From NCBI GenBank assembly GCA_019096065.1, contig JAGUCH010000001.1, positions 2,790,001-2,854,000 on the forward strand: a DNA stretch of 64,000 nt, written 5' to 3'. Source of the stretch: Paracyclopina nana. Taxonomy: Eukaryota > Arthropoda > Copepoda > Cyclopoida > Cyclopettidae. Below, one piece after another: positions 22,186 through 32,418 of the stretch (within the stretch, counting starts at the first letter, position 1; each line of letters starts with the position of its first letter). Under the pieces are notes generated by a model. The model was given only the letters and a program-made list of their open reading frames with translations, was not told where the DNA came from and did no database searches. The position numbers were made by a program, and so were the translations under genes.

Positions 22186-22492
22186 CTCTTTGCTTGTTGG
22201 CTGGGATATGGCTCAAATCGAATTGAAGTATGAATGCGTCTTGCCCACTGGCTTTATATAGCCGGGCAGAAATTGGAAGGAAGAAAATGTGGCAAAGGTG
22301 GTGCTTTTTTAATAATAGTGGGCATATACCTATAGTACTATAGTACTATATGTCCATAATTCATACTTGCTCTGTATCACAGCAAGCGCCGCCCAGCCCC
22401 CTCGTGTGAGATTGAAACTCATACCTCAAAGACCACTCGCGTTAAGGACGCCAGTTCCATTAGAGAGCTTTTTGAGGCCTAACGAAAGCGTG
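22186..22492. promoter_or_regulatory. Divergent promoter region
   Basis: Just 307 bases separate the start codons of the minus-strand neuropeptide gene and the plus-strand secreted-protein gene. The region holds the minus-strand TATA box and, at 22331-22350, a perfect 20-base palindrome built from TATAGTAC units. A splice acceptor-like CTGTATCACAG near 22381 may mark a 5' UTR intron of the plus-strand gene. Confidence 0.5.
22252..22260 (-). promoter_or_regulatory. TATA box of the ACP/AKH-like gene
   Basis: TATATAAAG on the minus strand, 67 bases upstream of the ATG at 22185, with a TTCAAT initiator-like sequence about 25-30 bases downstream. The same TATATAAAG core precedes the neuropeptide F gene in this window. 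Confidence 0.7.
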
Positions 22493-23031
22493 ATGAGGGT
22501 TTGCTTTGTGATCGTGGCTATGATGGCAACGCTCGTAGCTCTATCAACTGGCTCATTTCTACCACTACGAGTGCAAAGAAACTCTCGCGCATTGTTTGCA
22601 GAAAAGTGCATCAATGCTATGAAGAAGGGCTTGATCACTCCCCAAGAGGCGTTCGTGTGTGGAGTAATGAATACCTTGGTAAATGTACAAGCCAGCGAGC
22701 CAATACCCGATATGGAGGTGAGAGTCTCTTTTCGAGGGGAGAATACGTTTCATAATTGCTGTCATTATCATTATAGGGCAATCTGGACCAGGTATTGGCC
22801 AGCCAGCTCGAAAAGGCTGACCCCGACACCATTGGCCTCTCCATGATCAATGACCGGGCTCCCGAGGACGGCCTGTACGAGCCTGAGGCTGAGAATGCTT
22901 CTGCACTTGCTGTTGATGGCCGTTCCGAGCCGATGATGACTGAAGGCCAAAATGGAAGCAAGCCAAAGCTCCCGAAAGGACCCTACTTTTACTCCCCGAA
23001 TACGAGAACATGGACAAAGATTCGATTTTAA
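22493..23031 (+). CDS. Secreted protein of unknown family
   Basis: Exons 22493-22717 and 22777-23031 give 159 aa; the 59-base intron is phase 0. A clear signal peptide (MRVCFVIVAMMATLVALSTG) is followed by a mature region with two Cys near residues 39 and 57, then an acidic, Glu/Asp/Ala-rich middle and a basic end (NTRTWTKIRF). There is no transmembrane segment after the signal and no dibasic-amide processing site. The family is not recognised. It is transcribed divergently from the neuropeptide gene. An AATAAA at 23085-23090 lies 54 bases after the stop and abuts the 3' end of the convergent ANKRD26-like gene. Confidence 0.75.
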
Positions 23032-23084
23032 TACTTGCAAAAGAAACAACAAAAAGATTATAACATACTGTGTAACGTTTGGTA

Positions 23085-23090
23085 AATAAA
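23085..23090 (+). other. Polyadenylation signal of the secreted-protein gene
   Basis: AATAAA 54 bases past the stop codon at 23031 and immediately next to the stop codon (23091-23093) of the convergent minus-strand gene, so the two transcripts probably overlap at their 3' ends. Confidence 0.6.
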
Positions 23091-26000
23091 TTAAAAATAT
23101 GCTGCCCTCGGTTTCTTAACGAGATCATGTAGCAGCCTTTTCTCAGTTTTCACTTCAAAATGCCTTTGAAGAGCTCGTCGTTTGGTCCGTTCTTCAACCA
23201 GCTCACGCTCCCTCATTTCTAGCTGGCGAGTCAATCCTTGGATGCCCCTTTCAGTATCTGAAATATTTTTTGTCAACACGAATACGATTGGGAAATAGGC
23301 TATAGATACCTTTCATTTGGGTTTTTATGCTGTTCAGCTCATCTCGCGATTGCTGCAGTCTTGAGGCGAGATCGTGTTGTATTTTTTCAGAGATTCTCTC
23401 TCGTTCCTGATCGTTGGAAGTTTTTTCTTGGGCTCTCTTATCAAGAAATGCATTGATTTCGGCAAGCCACGAGTTGACCTCCATGCGAGCCATGGCCTCA
23501 TACTTGAGCTTGCATCGCTTAATTTCTTTTTCACGTCGCAATGCTTCCGACTCAATGACGTTGACTAGGTTTTCTTCGAGCTTTCTAATTATCTGAAATT
23601 ACCAATATATGATTCATGATAGTCAATGAATATTGAAATTACTCTGAACCTAATTCACCAAGAGCAACTTCGTTAAACGCCACGTTTAACTGGAACGAGG
23701 CATGAATTTTTGCTGCTAATGGCCAATTACGAGATGACGTACACATCACGCCTCGCGCTGTTTAAAAAAGTATCTTACGTGATCTTTGGCCTCGATGACT
23801 TCCTCAAGGGCCTGCTCTTTTTGTGCTTGTGTCGTTGGAGGATTTGAAGTGGCATCGGGAACATATGATTGCTAGAATCATCATTCAACTTGAAAAGCTG
23901 AGCATACTTACTATTAAAATAACGAGACTCACCCATGCTTGCTTTCGGGAATGATTACGCAAGGTACCTAGCTGACGTTGCAATCTTTCATGTCGAAGCT
24001 CATCCTCTAGGGTACTTGCTTTGACTTTCATTGTCTCATAGTCAGACGTGGCTGCCATGAACTTTTTCATCAAATCATCCAGCTCTATTTGGAGAGACGC
24101 CTTCTCTTGCTCCAACGCAAATAATTTGCTTTGGGCAGCTTTCAATTTTTCCTGCTCGTTCCGCAGCTGCTCTTTCAGTTCTTTTACTAATTCCATGTTG
24201 ATGTCACTGGTAGCCTTATTGGAGTCAATCATGTTGCGTTGAATGCGAGCCACAAATGCAGATTTGTCCTGCAAAGAAAGTATTATTTTGAGCGAATTGA
24301 TCAGGATTCTTTTTTACGTCATACCTTAGTTGCTGCAATAACCTGATTTTGAAGGTCTCGTAACTGGTTCTTGAGGAGATCAATATGCTCCTCGTAGGCA
24401 GTTATCTTATGCCTTTCCATCTCCAACGTGAGCTCAACCTCTTGGATTTTCGTCTCCTTGTCAATGACGTCTGACTTGAGCCGCCCCATTTCCACATTGT
24501 TGGTTGATGTACTTTCGTGGCAACTAAATTTGGCGGTCAGCAATTCGCGCTCTTTCTCCTCCAGGATTTGATGCAATAGCTTCAACTCAGCTTTGACTGA
24601 AGCCAACTCTTGAGCAACTTCCGCAGCTAATGGAGGATTCTGATTTGCAATAGTACGCTTTAGCTCTTCATCTATGCTCTTTTTCTTGAGCAACAAGTTT
24701 GCATGCTTTGCGCTCAGACTTTCGTAAGCTTCAGATTTTGACTTGAGTAGCGCTTTCAAGTCGCCCACTGCTTTTTCGTAGTAGGACAGCATTTCTTGCG
24801 TTTTAGTCTGCTCATGATCGTCCTCAGACTCTTGCTTTTGAAAGTTCCTAGATATGTCGACTTCGTCACCTGCATTTTTCGTCAACATCTCATTCCTTGA
24901 AAGCAGCAAATTGGCATGCTTCGTACTTAGGCATTCCAACTCATCTGTTTTAGATTTAAGCTGACACCTTAGATCCTTAATGAGTTCTTCGCTATTTAAG
25001 CTCCTTAAATGTGAGGCATTCATAGTTTCTCTCAAGGCAACCAGCTCTTTTTCTTTTTCCTTTTCCCTTCGCAGGCAATCTTCAATTTCAGCTTTCAAAG
25101 ACTTAGCTTCATCAGATAAGCTCTCAATAGTGGCTTCACACTTTTTATTTATGACGCTAAGCTCTTGGATCTGACTTTTGAGGTTCCCGTTTTCATTGTT
25201 ACTCTCGTTTTCTTTGGCATTTGAAAGACTAGTTAGAGTTAAAAGCTCTTGTACCCTTTGCTCCAAATTTGCTTTTTCCGATGAAACATGACGCATTTTC
25301 TTGCTGCTCTCCAGCAACTGCGCCTCAATCAATTCTTTCGACGCACTGAGCGAGCTCAATTCCTGCCTCAAATTTCCAATTATTATTTGATATTCTTCTT
25401 GTCCTTTGATAGCGCAAGCTCTTTCAGATTCCATCTTAGTGTTAGCATCTTGGACGGCTGTCAGTTGCTCTTTATATAGGGTCAGCTCCTTTTGTAGTGC
25501 TTGACATCTGGTTTCGAGCTCTGATGTCATAGTATTTAGTTTTTCTTCCCTGGTTTGTGATAGCTCGGTAATCCTGAAAATATAAAAAATTGATCAATTA
25601 AGGTTGCTCTTCTCATGCTACTAGGTTTGCGAAGCAAGGTATTTCAGAAAATCTTGTTATTAATCAAGTCGAGATTTTGAAAATAAATTCCCATAATAAA
25701 GTAATTACTTACTTCCGATCTTTGCTAGAGCGTAATTCCTCCATGCTTGAAGTAAGTTCTATAATGGTGGCTTTTGCTTGAGCCAATTCTTCATTTGTGG
25801 AAGAAGTCATGCTTTTCATTTTTAATAATTCTCCCTGGAGTTCTTCAATATGGATATCCTAAACATGAGATTAATAAGAAATTGATAGTTTGTCGCTGTT
25901 GACTAAACGCTTACAAAGTTTTAAAATAAACTCAAGTAAAAAAGTTTATTAAGTAGCTTCGCTCACCTGAGTTCTCTTTTCGGCAAGCAATTTTGATTCA

Positions 26001-28787
26001 CGTTGGCTAACAATTTGAATTGTTTCATCGTTGATTTTCCTCTGACGTTTCTCTCGTTCCAATTCAGCGTTTAGATCCTCTATTGTCTGATTTTTAGCAG
26101 TCAAATCATTGGCCAAATCATTGGCTTGCTCAATTTTAGCAATCCATTTTCTGCATTCAACATCCTTTTCAGCTAAATCTTGCTTTAATTTCAGAATCAA
26201 CTCATTATTTTTCTCCACTTCTGCCACTGACCCCTTTTGTGTTTTTGACTTTTCTTGGTCTAATTCTAATTGAATTTTCTGTATGTGCACCAAAAGATCC
26301 GTTTTCTCCATATCTGCAATGAGTTCAAAGCCATTTTGAAAACTCTGTAAAGCATAATTATTTTTTTTAAGGTTTGATCATGCTTAATGTTTTTGAAACC
26401 GCGTGTGATGTTCCAAATATGAAATTCTGAGCCCTTACCTCAAAATAACCCTCCTTGAAACTTACACGTTTTATGAAAATGAGTTTGCGACATTAACAGC
26501 CGGCCACCTAAGTAAAATCAAGCAAGGGGTAAAGGCCGAATGGGACCTTTGACTTATTTTACATATAGGTGGCGAGGCAATTAATGTTCGAACGTTGATA
26601 AAACGAATGAATTTTAAGATGTACAGTTAATGTTCAGAAAACTTGGGATAATTTCTGGTTGTGTTGGCGGTAGAAGGTAAATTGATTGACAGAACAAAAG
26701 CTCACTTTTTCCTTATTATTTTGCCTTTGTACTTACTCATTAGTTCGGCATCAAGCATCACAAAGCTGGGCACTGAATCTTCATTAGAATTATCAATTGA
26801 CAAGGATTGGTGCTGCAGCTTAGTTAAAAATTCGTGCTTCATGGCATCTACGCTGCCCCGCTTTTGTAATGACTTTAATGATCTTAACGATGTTCTTGAT
26901 TCCCGTCGCCTCGATGCATTTTCTATCAGTTAAGGATAAAATCAGCACATGTCACTCACACCAACCTAACTCAATAGAAAACATACCATTTTTGGAAAAG
27001 GAGGGAGAGCTATCTGAACTTTGAACATCAGCCTTTTGATCGGCATTGATTTCAATTGTGGCCACAATGGGTTGACTCATCATGGCAAGATGAGTTGACC
27101 TGAGTGACCTTGACTTGCGAGATCCGCGCCTTTTCGGAGTTGCCTTTGACAAGTCCAGGCTGCCAGGTTGCTCATCTGAAGGATTTCTCTTTAAGTTCGG
27201 CTCAGGCTTTTCTGGAGGACTCATTTTCACCTTTGGGCTTGGCAAAGGCGGAAGAGGCTTCGGCATTATGACAGCAGGTCGAATATTCTCTGACAAAGGA
27301 GGGCTATCCCAACTTGATCCACCGCTGTCATCCGGGGCAGAATCATAGTCGGCAACAGCTTCAAGAATTCTATCGGGCTCAGATGGTATTTCACCATCAG
27401 ATTCAATCAACTCGATTTTGTTCGCTTCTCTTACTTTTGGCTGAGTCGGCAAACTTTCAATAGGGGAAGTTTTTTCAGAGATGTGGGCAGCCTTTGGGTC
27501 ATCTTTTTCATCATCCGATGGTGGTAGAAATTTGGAAAGGTCCATGATTCCAGGCGAAGGCTTCATTAGGCTCGCTGCTCCCTTATTTTGCACTTGTAAA
27601 TCTTCATCCTCAGAGGACTCCCATGAGCTTAGATCGCTGACCGGAACTGCGGCAGCCATTTCAGTATAGACTGGTTGATCATCTGACATGCCAAAAGGCA
27701 TGGAATACGGATTGTCGGCTTTCGCCAATCCATTGTTGTGCTCATCTGCGTCATCATCAAAGTCATTGTCACTGCTCTTGTATCCATGTCCTCGTTGCCT
27801 GGATTCTTCAGCAAAGCTTTCAAGCATTCGTCGAATGTCTTCGTCTGCAGCAAAGTCAATTGCATTTCTACCCTCCTGGTCGTTTTGAAGAGGGTCTGCC
27901 TCGTAGTTCAAGAGGCTGTCTACCACTGCTTTCATTTCAGGCTGGGAAGCTGCAATCATGAGCGGGGTGCGACCACCGGGTCCTGCCGTATTTACCTCAC
28001 TTCCTCCTCTCAAAAGCAATTGTGCTGTAGCAGCAAGCCCCAATCTGCAAGCCTCGTGCAGAGGACATTCTCCACTCGCGTTTTTGATGTCGGGATTCGC
28101 CCCCTTGCGAAGCAGAACAGCCACTATTTCATTGTTGCCCCTCCGAACACCAATATGGGTAGCTGTGTCTCCGTCAACATCAGCGACATCCAAAGAGCAT
28201 CCTCTATCAAGAATCATCCTGGCGATGTCATCATGCCCCGAGTCCACGGCTCGGTGAAGAGGTGTTGCTCCGTCACTGTCTTTGGCATGAACGTCAGCTC
28301 CGTGGCTTAATAGAGCCCAGAGAATGGCCTCGTTGCCCAATGAAGCGCATAAATGTAACGGAGTGCGAGCAAATCGATCTCTACTATTGACTAGATTTTC
28401 TTCCTTCCGAAGAAGGCTTTTCAGCTTCTTCTGAGGCTGAGGGTTGTTGGCCGACAAATTTTCTTCAGACTGGAATCCTTGTTTGATGTACTTCTTCGCC
28501 TTTTCCACGTCCTCGTTGAGCACAGCTAAATGAAGCTTCGACAGGGACTTGTCTTTGCCTCCTTTCGTGCCAATTGTGTACTTGAGATTGAGAAATTGAG
28601 AGGCTGTGGAAGGGGACCGGTGACTCTTTCGGAATTGCAGCACAGATGACGTGGCTGTTGAGGACGCAATTGACGACCTCCCAATGGAAATGGTGTCGCT
28701 GCGGGCTCTCCCGCCTCCCGTCGACCTGTCATCACTGGACTGACTAGAAGATTTGCGCTTTTTGACTAGATTCATCATTTTCTTCAT
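23091..28787 (-). CDS. Ankyrin-repeat plus long coiled-coil protein, ANKRD26-like
   Basis: Nine exons (minus): 26987-28787, 26737-26922, 25967-26313, 25713-25858, 24325-25573, 23933-24268, 23779-23871, 23310-23592 and 23091-23257. They join in frame to 1,535 aa. Residues 1-80 are basic and Ser-rich. About six ankyrin repeats span roughly residues 83-335 (RTPLHLCASLGNEAILWALL, TPLHRAVDSGHDDIARMIL and so on). A Pro/Ser/Asp-rich linker with an SH3-type segment (PKPLPPLPSPKVKMSPP) runs to about 600. The remaining 900 residues are Glu/Lys/Leu-rich heptads, a continuous coiled coil. Ankyrin N-terminus plus very long coiled coil is the architecture of ANKRD26 and its relatives; vertebrate ANKRD26 acts at centriole distal appendages. 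Orthology is inferred from architecture, not from a diagnostic motif. All splice sites are GT-AG. Confidence 0.8.
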
Positions 28788-29487
28788 TTTGGTTGCTTGC
28801 CGCGACCAATCGCGATCGATCGGCCTGTTTGTTGTGAGTCACCGAAGGCACAACCGTGTAGCAAAATTGCAGGCATTTTAAATTGAGAGATCTCCTCTGA
28901 AAAGTGATTCTGATGATTCATCAAAGTATCTACATCAAAATGCAGACATATTAAGATAGTATTTTCAATCGCAAGTCATTGATTAATTTATCAAAAAGCC
29001 GCTAAATTGCCTTGTTTAATTATCAGTGGGTTAAAAATCGATCTGTGAGCAGGTACTGTGAAACGAACAACAAAAAGTAGTGCATGTTAGCCGTCCCTTT
29101 TTTGGCTACAACTTCCCCAACTATTTTGTAACAGAAGCAAGTATTCACAGGGAAATATCTGTATTTCATTAAAAATAGTTGAATTATAAGCAATGCTCAG
29201 CCGTATACTGTCAAAGTGTTCAAATGGAGACACAAAAAAGTTGAGCTCGAGTTTTGTCTCGGTCTGGCATTTTGAACAATAAGTTTGTTTTGCTTGACAA
29301 CAACTGTTTTGTTCAGCCGGTGACCGAATTTTCTACTTGTTGGCGCTACGTGATTGGCTGACTTGACTCACAACAGGGCCTGAGCCGAGCTCTCTCAGCA
29401 GCAGCAATCGTGGCGAAGCTCACAGTCAGGCAGGACTTTTTTTCCTCGTCAGGTGGTAGAATTCCGTACTCCATTGCCAAGATCGCC
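28788..29487. other. Divergent intergenic region
   Basis: About 700 bases between the start codons of the ANKRD26-like gene (minus) and cyclophilin B (plus). It presumably contains both promoters. No TATA box or additional ORF stands out. Confidence 0.5.
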
Positions 29488-30172
29488 ATGAAGGTGTTCA
29501 TCGGTTGTGCCGTCGTTTTTCTCATCTTCTCCCTCTTGCCGTTCGAAACCGAGTCGGCTTCAGGGGATGGACCCAAAGTCACTCACAAGGTGACTTTTAC
29601 CATCAGCATCGGAGACGAGGAAGTTGGAGATGTGGAAATTGGACTCTTCGGAAAAACTGTGCCCAAGACTGTAAAGAACTTTTATGAGCTTGCCCAAAAG
29701 CCCGAGGGTGAGGGCTACTTGGGGTCCAAGTTCCACAGAGTCATCCGCGACTTCATGATCCAGGGTGGAGACTTCACCCGAGGAGATGGTAATGATACTA
29801 TAATTTTCATTTCATTCCGAGGCTAACCGAGTTTGATCGATAGGAACCGGCGGTCGGTCCATTTATGGAGAGAGGTTCGCTGATGAGAACTTCAAGCTGA
29901 AGCATTACGGAGCTGGATGGCTGTCAATGGCCAATGCTGGCAAGGACACCAATGGATCGCAATTTTTCATCACTGTCAAGAAGACGCCTTGGTTGGACGG
30001 TCGCCATGTTGTTTTTGGCAAGGTCGTGAAAGGCATGGATGTGATCAGGAAGGTTGAGAGCAACCCTACTGCTTCTGGAGATAGGCCCATCAAAGAGGTC
30101 AAGATTTCTGCCACCAAAGCCGAAGAAGTTGCTGAACCCTTTGCAGTTGACAAGGCTGATGCCACCGAATAA
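29488..30172 (+). CDS. PPIB: Cyclophilin B, ER peptidyl-prolyl cis-trans isomerase
   Basis: Exons 29488-29788 and 29844-30172 give 209 aa; the intron is 55 bases and phase 1. The protein catalyses prolyl isomerisation during folding in the ER. A signal peptide ([16 protein letters not shown]) precedes the cyclophilin fold. Active-site residues are present: [15 protein letters not shown] (Arg, Phe, Met, Gln), [14 protein letters not shown] and the Trp in [13 protein letters not shown]. The N-terminal [20 protein letters not shown] strand is typical of the secretory cyclophilin B/C group. There is no KDEL, as in vertebrate PPIB. ATG 29488 is used because the upstream open frame has only a GTG. 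AATAAA follows at 30291. Confidence 0.95.
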
Positions 30173-30290
30173 ATTTGCTCATTCCTTATGAAAACAATTT
30201 ACGTTGATTGCATTTTGTATGTAGTACACTCTTTCCAAAAAGACCCTTCTTTGTAGCAGGCATCCTATATGCCTTTGTGTTCACCAAACG

Positions 30291-30296
30291 AATAAA
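30291..30296 (+). other. Polyadenylation signal of cyclophilin B
   Basis: AATAAA about 120 bases beyond the stop codon. Confidence 0.6.
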
Positions 30297-30526
30297 TTGG
30301 CGATTTTTTTACAAGTGACAACTCCTCCTTTTGCCACAAAATCAATTTCAGCTAACTTATCACTGAAGTCTGTTTGATCTGGTGGCTTTTAGATGTGGTT
30401 TGACGAAATGTTGCTAGAATGGAATCTGGTAACGCCTTCACTCGCTTGATGAACTAATCAAAACAAAACATGTAAACAAACTGGAATATTTCTTGTCTCT
30501 CATTGTTCAAGGAATTTTCCGTCAAA

Positions 30527-32410
30527 ATGAGCGGACCTAAGCCAATCAAGCTGGCAATCAAAGCTAATAAGAAACGGTGGGACGTAACAGATTGCTCTGT
30601 TTATCTCCGCTATTTTTGTCCCGAAACTGACTGTCATTTTAACTGCCCCGATGAGCAAGCTTTTCGCTCACACATGCAAGAAAACCACTCGGTCATCTCC
30701 TCCTGTGAAATTAAAGCCGAGACTAATCCTCATGAAAGTGAGAAGGCCAAGTCTGAACTAGTTGATGCGCCGAAGAAATCCGGAATTGTCGTTGAGTGCA
30801 TGAGCTGTGGATTTGCCTTCAATTCAGTGCCTGACCTAAGGCAGCACGTTCAGGCTGAACACGCTAATATCGCCAATGCTCCAAAGCGAATAGTAGAACC
30901 AAAGAAGGAAAGTATCACCATTACCGAAGAAATCGTTCCTGATGACAATGACGACGACGAGATTGGCAACAATGATGCATCATTTGACGATGTTAATATT
31001 GACGATGATGGAGAAGATGATCACATTAGTCCAACTCAAGAGGATGACGATTTCGTTCCGGATGATGACAGCAACGATGACGATTTCGTTCTTCGAGAAA
31101 AGCCAAAAACATGCAAAAGAAAACGAAACACTAACGATGTGCCCATTATTAATTTCAAGGGCGTAGTGACCGACCCACCGAAAGGGCCCGTCACCAAACT
31201 GAGATGCAATCACTGTGGCCAGGATTACAGAAGTTACTTCTTCTTAAAAAGCCACCATGAAAAGGAGCATCCTAAGGAGCCGATTAAGTTCACCAAACGT
31301 ATTGTCAATGTCCTCAATGAAATGACGGGAGAAGAAGAGTTAATACGAGAAGTAAGTGGCGAAGAGACGACTTTCAAGTGCACTCATTGCGACTATGTAA
31401 CCACTCATCAGCACATGCGTGGTGTGCATATGCAGAAAGAGCATGGTGACTCTTCGAAAATTGTCATGTACAAATGTGATCAATGCAATTTCAAGTGTAA
31501 GCAAAAGCGATCACTCACACACCATATGGAAGCTCATAAGAGCGGAAAGCTAGCAAGTCAACGAATGGTGTTTAAGTTCGTCGAGGGGCCTCCACCTCCG
31601 GGACCTATCAAGGTGAAATTCAAAGATGTGAATCCTGCCGAAGAAAAAGACCTTATTATCACTCCCACGATTGTTGTGTTGACTTGCTTGGTGTGCACCG
31701 ACGACAAGGAATTCCGCAACTTTCATTCCATGAAGGTTCATTTTGAAAGAATACATCCCGGCCATGAATTAAAGTTCAAGAAGAGGGTCATAAAAGGAAA
31801 TGACGGCCTCGAGGACGCTGTGGCTGGAGACACCAATTCGGCTGATGGAGAAGCTAGTGAGATCTACAAATGTGATCATTGTGACTACATTACCCACATG
31901 GCGGACTTGCGAGGCCTTCACATGGAAAAGGAACACAAAGACTCGTCCAAATTGGTATTTTTCAATTGCGATAAGTGTAAATACCGCACCAAAAGTCGCG
32001 GTAATTTGGTCAATCACAAGCGCATTGTCCACGAAAACTACAGGCCGAAGAAGTGCGAGCAGTGCGACAGGCGCTTTGCAACCAAAGCCCTTCTTGATGA
32101 TCATGTAATGCGAGCTCACACTTCTAATGAAATATTGTGCAACGATTGTGGAAAGCTCTTTGCTAGTCCCTCGATGCTGAAAAGGCATGAGCTGTGGCAT
32201 CACAATCCGGAAAAGGCGGGAGGTCCCGTTCCTTGCGACATCTGTGGCAAAATCTCAATTCATCGTTTCGCTTTGCAAAAGCACATCAACCGTGTGCATC
32301 GAAAGCACGAGCGAGATGGGTCTGATATAGTTTGCTATGTATGTGGCAAAGGTTATTCGGAACGAAGGACGTTGCAGAAACACATTACAAAAGCTCATGG
32401 CATATTATAA
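30527..32410 (+). CDS. Twelve-finger C2H2 zinc finger protein
   Basis: Intronless, 627 aa from ATG 30527 (the frame extends a little upstream but only via non-ATG codons). Twelve C2H2-type fingers are visible: one near residue 30 (an irregular CPETDCHFNC), one near 90, one near 225, then clusters in the middle and at the end (CNDCGKLF, CDICGKIS, CYVCGKGYSERRTLQKHITKAH). Several are CxxCxY/F fingers in paired repeats (CTHCDYVTTHQHMRGVHMQKEH resembles CDHCDYITHMADLRGLHMEKEH), indicating internal duplication. Residues about 150-205 are strongly acidic (DDDDDD-like), followed by a basic KRKRN stretch, a possible nuclear signal. Linkers are not the TGEKP type except near the end. Likely DNA-binding nuclear protein; targets unknown. 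AATAAA occurs 3 bases after the stop. Confidence 0.9.
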   Translation: MSGPKPIKLAIKANKKRWDVTDCSVYLRYFCPETDCHFNCPDEQAFRSHMQENHSVISSCEIKAETNPHESEKAKSELVDAPKKSGIVVECMSCGFAFNSVPDLRQHVQAEHANIANAPKRIVEPKKESITITEEIVPDDNDDDEIGNNDASFDDVNIDDDGEDDHISPTQEDDDFVPDDDSNDDDFVLREKPKTCKRKRNTNDVPIINFKGVVTDPPKGPVTKLRCNHCGQDYRSYFFLKSHHEKEHPKEPIKFTKRIVNVLNEMTGEEELIREVSGEETTFKCTHCDYVTTHQHMRGVHMQKEHGDSSKIVMYKCDQCNFKCKQKRSLTHHMEAHKSGKLASQRMVFKFVEGPPPPGPIKVKFKDVNPAEEKDLIITPTIVVLTCLVCTDDKEFRNFHSMKVHFERIHPGHELKFKKRVIKGNDGLEDAVAGDTNSADGEASEIYKCDHCDYITHMADLRGLHMEKEHKDSSKLVFFNCDKCKYRTKSRGNLVNHKRIVHENYRPKKCEQCDRRFATKALLDDHVMRAHTSNEILCNDCGKLFASPSMLKRHELWHHNPEKAGGPVPCDICGKISIHRFALQKHINRVHRKHERDGSDIVCYVCGKGYSERRTLQKHITKAHGIL

Positions 32411-32412
32411 CA

Positions 32413-32418
32413 AATAAA
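32413..32418 (+). other. Polyadenylation signal of zinc finger gene
   Basis: AATAAA begins only three bases after the TAA stop codon, implying a very short 3' UTR if used. Confidence 0.55.
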
